DNA of 64,000 nucleotides, taken from assembly GCA_030272155.1 (NCBI GenBank), contig CP126197.1, positions 5,262,001 through 5,326,000 on the forward strand, in the 5' to 3' direction. This document shows, in pieces, positions 55,490-64,000 of the stretch. The notes beneath the pieces were generated by a model. That model worked only from the letters and a program-made list of their open reading frames with translations, ran no database searches and was not told the DNA's origin. The DNA comes from Tetradesmus obliquus. Taxonomy: Eukaryota; Chlorophyta; Chlorophyceae; Sphaeropleales; Scenedesmaceae. Within the stretch, counting starts at the first letter, position 1; every line of letters begins with the position of its first letter. The translations under genes and the position numbers were made by a program.

Positions 55490-56140
55490 ATGATGCTGAA
55501 GGTAAGCATGCATGTGAAGGACGCCATCATCCTCTGCAACAATGGCTCGGCCATCTACCGCAAAGACAGCACACTTGTGCACTGCTGCACACATCATCTT
55601 GACTGGTTGCTGCAGCGGCAGGCAGCGGAGCAATTTACCCTGCCAGCCGGCAGCCCCCTGCTGCATGGCGGCCGCCAGCTCATGGAGGTGCTGCTGCTGA
55701 GCTGCTGCAGGGGTGCTGCAGTGCCGACTTCAATCAGCTGTCAAGCAGCACGCTGCTGCTGCATGGTTGCGCAAGTGCTTGAAGGTGCTGTGCTGCATGG
55801 CTGTGCTGACACATGGAATTGCTTGGCTGAGCCGCTGCAGTGGTGCTGCAGGCTGCCCTCAATTAGGTGCCAGGCAGCAGCCCCCTGCTGCATGGTTGCG
55901 CCAGCGCATGGAGTTGCTTTGCTGAGTCACTGCAGTGGTGCTGCAAGCAGTCCTCAATCAGGTGCCAGGCAGCAGCCCCATGCCAAGTGGCAGCAGTGCT
56001 GCATGCCTGCGCTAGCACATGGAATGGCTCTGCTGAGCTGCTGCAGTGGTGCTGCAGGGCTGCCCTGAATCAGGTGCCAGGCAGCAGGCTGCTGTTGCCT
56101 TCTTGTGCAGCAGCAGGTGTCACAGGCCATCACTGGTTGA
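55490..56140 (+). CDS. Possible small protein gene, 75 aa, two exons
   Basis: Exon 55490-55687 encodes MMLKVSMHVKDAIILCNNGS, AIYRKDSTLVHCC, DWLLQRQAAEQF and PLLHGGRQLME. Exon 56111-56140 adds QQVSQAITG and TGA, in phase. The intron contains about four imperfect tandem copies of the exon-1 end (CCCCTGCTGCATGG ... CATGGA), at roughly 55750, 55880, 55975 and 56080. Elsewhere in this window such copies flank real exon boundaries. No family recognised; the start codon and the existence of upstream exons are uncertain. Confidence 0.38.
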
Positions 56141-56567
56141 ACATGTCACATGTTTCCACTGAATGAATAGGTGGCTGGCTGGCTGGCTGGCTGGAAAAGG
56201 GGAGAGGTGCGGCTTGTGGACATCAAAGGTGATACTGAGGGTGGATGACCGTGGATGTCCCAACAGTCATTTTGGGTGCTATCCCGTTGTTAGTAACGGC
56301 TGCAGCCGGGGCTGCACAAATGCCGTTGCTGTCCTGCAGGCACTGCTCGGCCGTTTCCCTGAGTCACACGGCAGCTGCCAATGTGTGCCGCGATGATGCA
56401 CTGCTCAACACCAGCATAATGTGCGGCTGACGACAGGTGAAAGGGGCGCTGAAGGGCAGCTACAGAGCCTCTGTCTGCTGCCAAGGTTGGCTGTGACGCA
56501 ACGATGACGCTAGATGACGCTTGGATGGCTGCAGCAGCTGCAGTGTGCAGCGTCCTCTGCTGCTGCA

Positions 56568-58447
56568 TCAGCGTGTCCCGTTGAAGCCAATGCACGTGCC
56601 ATTTTGCCCACACACAGATGGACACACACCAGTTGTGCAGGGCTGGGAGATAGTGATAGTTCCGGATGTGGAATTCACACAACGCAGCCCGGCGTTGCGT
56701 GGCACCCTCAAACATGCACCATTCTGGGCATTGCAGTAAGATGACAGCGTGCAGAAGTCTGTTGGGACCACTACGCTGCATGCCGTTGAGGTAGTCGTCA
56801 GTCTCGACAGGCACCACTCTGAAGGCAGGCAGCACGACATGCAGGCAGCAGTGCATCGGCTGGTTACGATTGTGCGCCAAACAGACCAGTACAGCGGCAA
56901 TGCATGCCAGCATGCAGCCTGGCAGCAACAGCGGAAGGTGGAACAGCAAATATCATCTACTTCACAAGCACATGGCCTGGCAGTGTGAGCTTTTAGGAGG
57001 ACTTGCAAGCATACAAACCCCCAACGCACTCACATACCAATGACATGCCAACAGTATTGACAAAAGCATGCACATCAGCGTCTCACCTGAGCATATTGTC
57101 CGGGTGTTGTTTGCAGCGTCCACGTATTTTGAGCAAACACCGGCCGTGCCGTCAGTTGTGGTGCAAGTCCTGTTTGTGCTGAGGCTGGTAAAGTTACACT
57201 TCCCGGTGGTGTACAGGCATGTTGATATCTCACACACAGTGGTAGGAGGGCAGCTGGTGCGGTTGCACAGGTCTGCAGCCACACAACAATGACAGAATCA
57301 AGATGTAGGCAAACACTTTCATGTGAAAAAGCTGCACTGTCAGGCGGCTGGGCTGACACAACGCAGCAGCTGCACCAGTGCTGCCTCTGAGATCAAGGGT
57401 TTGCACTTCAAGCTACATGCTGCTGATCTAGACATGGTAAGCCATGACAAACGCGAGCGCTGCTTCTACTACTGCCGCCGCCGCCGCCGTCGCCGCTGCT
57501 GCTGCTGCTGCTGTTGCTGCTGTCGGCCCTGTCCTACATGCCGCCCTGCATGTCACTGCTGCCACCATGTGACCCACTGCCGCACATCAGTCGCAGTGTA
57601 CTGTTCTGCGCGCAGCAATTGCTGTGATCTACAGCATCATTGTCTGTGCATTGCTCCCCATGCTGTCCTCTGCTCACCAACGCACAGCAGCCATGTGACA
57701 CTCAAGCAGCCAGGCAGTAAGTAACTGCCTCAACACAACTGCACTATGGTACACTACCCACCCGGCGCCTGAGATATCCTCACTAGTGGTGCATCCCGCA
57801 GCTGCCCGTACCTGTGCACTGCAGGCTTGTGCCTGTGCTGCCAACCAGACACAGGCCAGTCACCACATGGCCTGTGGTGCGTGTGAAGGGGCACGTCCAG
57901 TTGAAGCGCCTTGCGATGCTTTTGTACTGACATTGGCTGAATGCATCACATCCAATGGGAGTCCTGCATACGTCTGGCTGGCAGCGGATGCCGCCGCATG
58001 CTGCAGCGCAGGCAGGCCGGCAGCGGCGGCAGCAGCAGCAGCAGCGGCATATCTGACATTTGCTCTTGCCAGCTTGTGGCAAGCTGCACCTGCTGTATGT
58101 TGCATAGATAAATGAAAGCAGCTCAGGCATAGTCATCTTACTGGTGATATTCTGTGCAGCCTCAAAAAGAACAGCAAGCAGTTCAAGTGCATTCTGCTGC
58201 AGTGCCTGAGTCACGCTGTTGCTGTCAGTTCCTGCAGCCTACGGGCAGCAGCAGCTGATGGTCCTCATGGATGCTTCAAGCCGAAATGCCACGTTTACTA
58301 GAAATTTTTCAACTTTAACAACTAATGGCAGCGCTCACTGATTGATGGCGTCCCTCCTCGGTCTGGGAAGACCAACACAACAGCTGCTGCTGTGAGTGCT
58401 GCCACCAGCCATGCATGGAACATGCCCCGCAGAGCAGAGCCTGCCAT
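56568..58447 (-). CDS. Secreted or membrane-anchored Cys-rich repeat protein, 258 aa, five exons
   Basis: Exons are 58339-58447, 58142-58231, 57812-58000, 57087-57272 and 56568-56770 (259 codons, TGA at 56568). The N-terminus (MFHAWLVAALTAAAVVLVFP) is a signal peptide or anchor. A helical segment (QALQQNALELLAVLFEAAQN) follows. Then come three Cys-rich modules of about 60 residues, one per exon. They have spacing like CxxxxxC...C...C...C, e.g. CNRTSCPPTTVCEISTC and CTLSSYCNAQNGACL, with several NxT sites. One module per exon with phase-1 introns implies growth by exon duplication. Likely an extracellular adhesive or cell-wall protein, which is inference. Confidence 0.75.
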
Positions 58448-58982
58448 TGCTGATGTATATACTTCTATGCTGTTATCTCCGTGACATGACTTGAAAGCCG
58501 AAGGTCCGCCGCATTTACAACTTGTCGTTTTCGGAAAGGAAAGAAATAGTATCAGCGGAGCTTTGGCAAAGGTGCTCGAAAGAGATGAACGTAATTTAAC
58601 CAATGTAATCAAACACACATCTGGGCTTTACACTGCGTGCGACCCTCTGATTACTGCTGTCACTCCTGTTGGCACAGCGTTGCATGTCACATGTTCTCCG
58701 TTCGTGAGCGATCTCCACCATAATCCTCGCAGACAATATCATCTTAATTTATGTCTAATTGTGAAACAAGTTACTTGTGGAACAGCAGGCTCACAGCCCA
58801 TGTCGCTGTCATGTCGCTTCCCTCGCAAAGCAACGTGCCTGTCAAATTCCAAATTTAATGAAGGCACAAACCCTCTTGAACATGTTAGTAAGTGTCATAG
58901 CTTGTAAAACACAAGCTTAGTAGGTCAGCTCAGAGAACAGCAGCAGCAATAGCAGTAGGGCTAGCTCAGCACCACACGACAG
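58448..58982. promoter_or_regulatory. Divergent promoter of two Cys-rich secreted protein genes
   Basis: 535 bp between opposite start codons, lower in GC and free of CAG tracts. Shared promoter inferred by position. No named motif is certain. Confidence 0.42.
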
Positions 58983-60666
58983 ATGCCCTGCGGACGCAAA
59001 ATAGCCCAAACAGGATGCATATGTGCGGTGCTAGTGATACTGTCCTTGCAACAGACGCTGGCAGCTCGTGCAGCAGCCCATCAGGACTCTGCACCTGTCA
59101 GCAGCCTGCTGGTCAGGCCTGGAGATGCAGCCAACAACCATGCAGTGCAGCGCCAGCTTCCCATGCCATTCTTATACCCTGCAGCTGAGCCCCAAGAATC
59201 CACAACAGCAGTAGCACATGATACAGGAGGGCGTCAGCCATCAAAGGGCAGGGCAAGCGGCAGCAGCAGCAGCAGCAGCAGCCAGAGCGGACACACTAAA
59301 CCAGCTGCTGCTGGTGCATTAGATGGGTTGCTCGTGCCGCCAGCATCTGGCAATGCAGCAGCACCTCCACCAGTAAAATCAGGCGGCTTTACTCCAGATC
59401 AAACTGGCCAGGGGAACCTTGGACAGGGCAGCAAGGGCGGCAAGCATGACAAAAAAAACAACAAAAACGACAAAGGCAAAGACAAGGGGCCGACAGATGG
59501 CCTCACAGGGGGAAGGCCGCCCCATGTGCCAGTGTGTGATAGCATCCCAGGCTGCCAGTACTGCCCCTTCAGGGGCCGCTGCCAGCAGTGCTTGTTTGAC
59601 GGATATGCAAAGTTCATCCGCAATGGCAGGGGAGGCTGCGGTGAGTACTGCAGTGCAGCAGCAGCAGCAGCTGGCTGTGTGAGTGTACTGTTGGCGCTGC
59701 AGCCAGCATGATGCATGCACAGGTGCTGCACACAGCCTGCACGCATTATTCAACAGCAGCTGTGTGCAAGCAGCTGCACGGACATAACCAGCATCATTGT
59801 AAACACAGCGCTATTGATTGCCATCTTTGTCTCTGGGCTCACCAAAAGCCCGGTGCGCTGCTGCTGCCGCAGAGTGCCCGCCAGGCTATGGCAGACTGCA
59901 AAACAGCACACAGCCGCCGCTGACGCGTGACGCGCCCTGGTGGGCAGACATGTGCTTGCCCTGCCCTCGCAACGCCTCGTCACCGGGAGGGCCTATCGGC
60001 CGTGCGCAGTGCCAGCCATGCAGAAGTGGCACAGCCACTGGCAAAGGGAAAGGCTGGTCCGCCTGTCTAGGTGAGTGCAGCAGCACATTGCTGGCTCGAT
60101 GGGATGATACACCAGCTGCCAAGCAGCGCAGTGCAGCAGCCAGCTGTGACCTTGCAGAAGTGGCACTGCCACTGGCAAAGGCAAGGGGTGGTCAGCCTGC
60201 CTGGGTGAGTGTGCTGAAGTGTGGATTGCAATCCTTGTTTGACAGTCCATTGACCAGATGCTGAATAGCTACAAGAAACAACAAAGCCTGAGCAGTGCAG
60301 CTGCAGCTGTGATCTTGCAACTGGTTTGATCCTGCACTTTGTGCTCTTATGGTGTGTCCAGATTGATCAGGTCAGTTGGGTTTGGAAGCTGGGTGACGGT
60401 TTCGAAGAGCTGCAGCAGCCGTGCTGCAATGCCTGTATGTGTTTGCACGTGTTGATGACCAAGATATGTATGTGCGTGCCGTGCAGTGTCCCCCACCTGC
60501 AGCATCGGGCAGCAGCCAGCAGCAGGGGCGCTGGGCTGCATGCCGTGCCCCATTGGCACCTTCCAGCCTGCTGCTGGCATGCAGGGCTGCTTGCCTTGCC
60601 CCGCAAACTACACCACGGCCGGCACTGGCAGCACCAGCATTCTGGAGTGCATAGGTGGGCGCAGGC

Positions 60667-60697
<31 letters not shown>

Positions 60698-60900
60698 AGT
60701 TGACGAGCAGCTGCCTCAACTGGCTGGCAGAGCACAGCAGGCCCATGCTGTAGCAGCAGTTAGTCTGTGCAGAAGCGGCAGCAAACGACGCGCACAGAGT
60801 GCAAACTCCTGCAAGTTGCAAGCAGCTGGTCGGGAGCTGCAGCGTCCACCTGCTGCTGCTCCTTGTGTCTGCGCTATCTGCAAACTCTGCTGTCTTAGCC

Positions 60901-60936
<36 letters not shown>

Positions 60937-62212
60937 AGTGCCGGTGTGCCCGCCTGGCAGTCAGCTAGTCAAGCAGCCCAACAGCCTCACCGGAGGCTTC
61001 GGCTACTGGTGCATCAACTGCAGCGGCCTGGATTACTCCATAGGGGGCCTGCCGGAGCAAGGGGAGAACCAGAGGGGGCTGTGCCAGCCATGCCCTCCGG
61101 GGCAGGTGCCCAACCTCACACGCAATGCATGTTACAACAGTGAGTGCTGTGTGTGAAAAGGCAGTTTTAGGCATGGTCAATGCATAACTGCGCACCTTCA
61201 AGCAATGCTGGACCAGAAGCCTCCCTGCCCAAAGGCTCTTGGCGCTCCGAGTGGGCTGATCATGCAGGCACAGCGGTCCAGCAGCACGGGTTCATGCGAC
61301 AGACATGCCTGTAGTCGCAAAGCAGGCGCAGCCTGTGTGTCTGCGTGTGCTGGTCATGTTATGTGACAGCTGCCTATGTTGTGTTTCAGACGCCACAGTG
61401 TTTTGCATCTGCTGCCTTTGTGCTGACACTTGACCAAGTGTGGTTAACCACTGCTATAAGCACGGGCAGCAGCCCGTTGACTTTTTGCGTGCCAATCAAG
61501 GTTGGGTTGTGCCAGCCGTGCCCTCCACGGCAGGTGCCCAACCTCACACGCAATGCTTGCTACAACAGTGTGTGCTGCCTTTGTTGCATCTGCTGGCGTT
61601 GCGATTCAGCTGCGGCTTGACTTTGCCACACTTCCATTAAATACCCGCATCATGCATGATGTACTGCTGCCGCTGCCGCTGCCGCTGCCGCTGCCGCTGC
61701 CGCTGCCGCTGCCGCTGCCGCTGCCGCTGCCGCTGCCGCTGCCGCTGCCGCTGCCGCTGCCGCTGCCGCTGCCGCTGCCGCTGCCGCTGCTGCTGCTGCC
61801 TGCAGACATCTGCCCGCCGCCGGACGCCTTCTTCATCTCCTGCAACTCCAGATTCCTACCAGCCAACCAGATTCCCTGCTCAGCATTGTCAGGCCCTGTC
61901 TCCCTGGATTCCTTCTGTTCAGCATACCCATTAGGAGCCCAGCTGACGTGGTTTAAAGGCTCTGCCTTAAACCCCCTGACGCCGGTGTTTGGCAGCCCAC
62001 TAAATCCGGCCATAATCCCTTTTCCATGTGATGACAGCGGCACAGATTTCTACTATCCTTTCATCACCAGCTGGCAGGGCTTCAGGCAGGACTGCCTGTG
62101 TGTCAGCGGTCAAACTAACTGTTATTTTAGTAACGGTGTGTTTCAGCCTGGGGTGACAGGCACACCCAACACGTTGGGCAATCCTGTGGTGTCCCTTCAG
62201 GTCATCCCGTAG
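58983..62212 (+). CDS. Secreted Cys-rich (ephrin-receptor/TNFR-like) protein, 543 aa, five exons
   Basis: Exons are 58983-59640, 59873-60070, 60487-60654, 60939-61139 and 61806-62212 (544 codons). A signal peptide (CICAVLVILSLQQTLAARA) leads a Ser/Gly-rich linker with a Lys/Asn/Asp-rich patch. Repeated Cys modules of the CPPG...C..CP type follow: CQYCPFRGRCQQC, ECPPGYG, CLPCPRNASSPGG, CMPCPIGTFQPAAGMQGCLP and CQPCPPGQVPN. These resemble the GCC2/GCC3 or ephrin-receptor-like repeats of algal cell-surface proteins. The last exon encodes a distinct C-terminal domain (DAFFISCNSRFLPANQIPC ... GQTNCYFSNGVF). All introns are phase 1. Copies of exon 2 and exon 4 ends lie in the following introns. Probably extracellular. 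Confidence 0.82.
60150..60206 (+). repeat. Intronic copy of the end of exon 2 with donor
   Basis: CAGAAGTGGCACxGCCACTGG followed by GGCAAAGG and a GTGAGTG donor matches 60020-60077, shifted about 126 bp. Confidence 0.85.
61500..61570 (+). repeat. Intronic copy of the end of exon 4
   Basis: Matches 61075-61145 (TGTGCCAGCC, CAGGTGCCCAACCTCACACG, TACAACAGTG) with about six differences, roughly 425 bp downstream of the original. Confidence 0.87.
61665..61793 (+). repeat. (CTGCCG)n hexanucleotide repeat next to a 3' splice site
   Basis: About 21 near-perfect CTGCCG units, then CTGCTGCTGCCTGCAG at the acceptor of the last exon of the Cys-rich gene. It is the longest pure satellite in the window. 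Confidence 0.95.
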
Positions 62213-62994
62213 TACATGGAGGGCATGAGCTGATATATATTTATCAGAAGCTCGTCGGAGGATATGTTTGTCTGTGGCTTGATTGAGAAGCCCTGTGGCA
62301 ACATCGCTGTTCAGCCATCCTGTCACACCACTGTGAGGAGGTTGTTTTTGTTTTGGGCGGCGCTTGAATTCAGCTCTTTGAAGAGCAAGCATGGTTTTCA
62401 TGTGCACGGTTGCAGCGCAATGCTAGTCTAAATGTATGGTGCGAGCCACTCCAGATGTCCCTCAGGGCCTGACAGGGCCTGTCAGGAGAAGCACGTGCTT
62501 CTGTGCACACCAGCAAACCTGAAGTTGAAGCAGCCATGGTGCCTCTGGGGGGCCCTTCTAGATATGTGAGTGAGCAATTGTTGCATGCTTTTGCAGAATG
62601 TATTGTCTTCCATGCATTTCTTTATGCCACGTGCCACGTGGTCCCAGTGGGGTGCTCAGAAAATCGATTTCGCAGAATCTTGGGGTGGGTCGCAGTGACA
62701 CATGTTGTTTCTCCATTGAATCTACTGCAAACGTTCATGCGAAACTATATCTTTTTGGTTGTGATGTTTACCGCTGCCATCGTGCTGGGGTTTGCTTCGC
62801 CAAGAGCGAACGCAGACTGCAAAGTCTGAGACAGCTTCCAAAGTCCAGGCCGTTTCACATTCTTCTTTCTGAACGTCATATGGTAAATCAAACTCGCACG
62901 GACCAGGATCGACGTCGATCATCGCTCCCTGCCGAGACGCTGACGTTAATAGGCAGGGACTTCGCTAGCATGTTTCAACACAAACTATAATACT
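62213..62994. other. Intergenic, no gene seen
   Basis: 3' region of the Cys-rich gene and promoter of the next. A 108-codon frame at 62503-62829 has a hydrophobic patch but no motif or support. Confidence 0.4.
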
Positions 62995-63575
62995 ATGTCT
63001 GCGCAGAAGTTGAAGGCGACGCTTGGGCAGGTGGGGCCGGCAGGAGCAAGACAGTGCTGCCATAGGTGGACATTGCTACTGCTGGAGGTTACCACCAGCC
63101 ACCCCTTTCACATTTGCAGCCCTGCAGCGCGCTGCACACCCCCCTGGCTCGTGCTTCATGTGGCCAACGTATTCTGTGCCAGTGCTCGGCCATTTCGTCC
63201 ACCCAGTGCAGCTGTCAGCAGCCACCCACTGCCCTGCTTGCTGCTCTGCTGATGTCCTGGTTCAAATCTGCACTGCTGCTGCAGCTTGAGCGCAAGCGTA
63301 CCAAGCGGCAGTACGTAGTACGCAGGCTGCAGGAGGAGCAGGACCAGCTGCTGCTGCACAGCAAGGCAATCGACCTGCTGGTGCAGCACCAGCACACAAT
63401 GGCCAGGTCAGCTGCACGCCATTTACAATGATTCGCAGGGTGCTGGCAAGCATGGTAAATAAACGTACAGCAGTGCTGTTGTCTCACTGACTTGCTCAGG
63501 TCGCAGCCTGCGCTGCAGATCGATGGCAACCACACCATCACCACCATCAGCATGGTCACCACTAGATCGAGCTAG
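62995..63575 (+). CDS. Small basic coiled-coil protein, about 77 aa, three exons
   Basis: Exons are 62995-63030, 63285-63406 and 63500-63575, joining to 78 codons ending TAG. The product starts MSAQKLKATLGQ, then a basic heptad helix (LERKRTKRQYVVRRLQEEQ, LLLHSKAIDLLVQHQ), then a polar tail (ALQIDGNHTITTISMV). The acceptor of exon 2 follows CTGCTGCTGCAG. Further exons to the right, or a skipped exon between 63030 and 63285, cannot be excluded. No family recognised. Confidence 0.5.
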
Positions 63576-63619
63576 CAGCAGCACCAGCGGTGCACATCAA
63601 CGCTCCCACATGCAGCAGC

Positions 63620-63800
63620 GGCATTGCACACACCAAAATGTCCCAGCAGCACTAGGCACACGCCAGGTAGCACCGCCAGCAGCCACAAGGCGCTTCAGAC
63701 ACGTGCAAGCAGGCATATGGCAGGGGCTGGCTTTCCTGCAAGCAGGCGTGTGGCAGCGGCTGGCTTTTCTGCAAGCAGAGATTTGGCAGGGGCTGGGCCC
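63620..63800. repeat. Short imperfect tandem repeat
   Basis: A unit of about 30 bp, GGCAGGGGCTGGCTTTCCTGC followed by AAGCAGG, recurs about three times (63714-63800). Related half-units lie just upstream. Confidence 0.6.
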
Positions 63801-63904
63801 TGCAGCAGCGCTTCCCTGCCAGCTGTTGTGCCTACGGCTGCCTGATATAACTATCACTCACAGCTGCAACACTGTCGGCTTTGCTTGTTGCTTGCTGCCT
63901 ACAG

Positions 63905-64000
63905 GATGCTGCACCGCTACTACCAGCCCTGCAGCAGCCCGCCAAGCAGCCTCGCAGATGATACCGGCCTGCTTCGGCCACTGCTGTTTCAGGATTGGCC
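63905..64000 (+). CDS. Possible partial exon at the window edge
   Basis: After a CTACAG acceptor the frame reads MLHRYYQPCSSPPSSLADD and continues GLLRPLLFQDW to the window end. It could belong to the coiled-coil gene on its left or to a gene running off the window. Confidence 0.25.

Overview
The window is nuclear DNA of a eukaryote, most likely a core chlorophyte green alga. This is inferred from intron-rich genes with GT-AG introns, very abundant CAG/CTG tracts encoding Gln/Ala/Ser runs, a delta-tubulin gene and Cys-rich secreted proteins. The repeat style suggests Sphaeropleales/Scenedesmaceae, but nothing seen here proves that. I found no prokaryotic operons, rRNA, tRNA or CRISPR. Exon models were built by hand from splice sites, reading phase and protein similarity; each model listed closes in frame.

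Left part (1-31.8 kb): four minus-strand genes encode a secreted propeller-like protein, a WD40 protein, a 1581-residue multi-pass membrane protein with repeated Ser-Asp-Ile-Cys-Asn motifs, and delta-tubulin. Delta-tubulin is divergent from a SETD9-like SET-domain gene on the plus strand. A plus-strand Gln-rich coiled-coil gene follows, then about 3.8 kb with no confident gene.

Middle (31,777-50,248): a large minus-strand Ty3/gypsy-type LTR retrotransposon, about 15.7 kb without its insertion. It has TG...CA ends and a 4-bp target duplication, AATG. The two 1424-bp LTR cores have equal length and looked identical wherever compared. Three successive ORFs, each in the +1 frame relative to the one before, encode Gag with a zinc knuckle; protease plus a predicted transmembrane hairpin; and a 2386-residue Pol. 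Pol carries RT, RNase H, a DNMT3-like cytosine-C5 methyltransferase, integrase, a PHD finger and a C-terminal region with weak resemblance to another methyltransferase. A 2743-bp CACTA DNA transposon (3-bp target duplication CAC) is nested in the 5' LTR.

Right part (50.2-64 kb): a four-TM 190-residue protein gene is divergent from a gene for an 82-residue membrane protein. Then come a weak 75-residue gene, two divergent genes for Cys-rich secreted proteins, a small coiled-coil gene and a possible partial exon at the right edge.

Two patterns cross gene boundaries. Exon-intron boundaries are often duplicated in tandem inside the adjoining intron, typically with a period near 125 bp. CTG tracts sit immediately upstream of many 3' splice sites. 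The retrotransposon with its own DNA methyltransferase and chromatin-reader finger is the most unusual system in the window.
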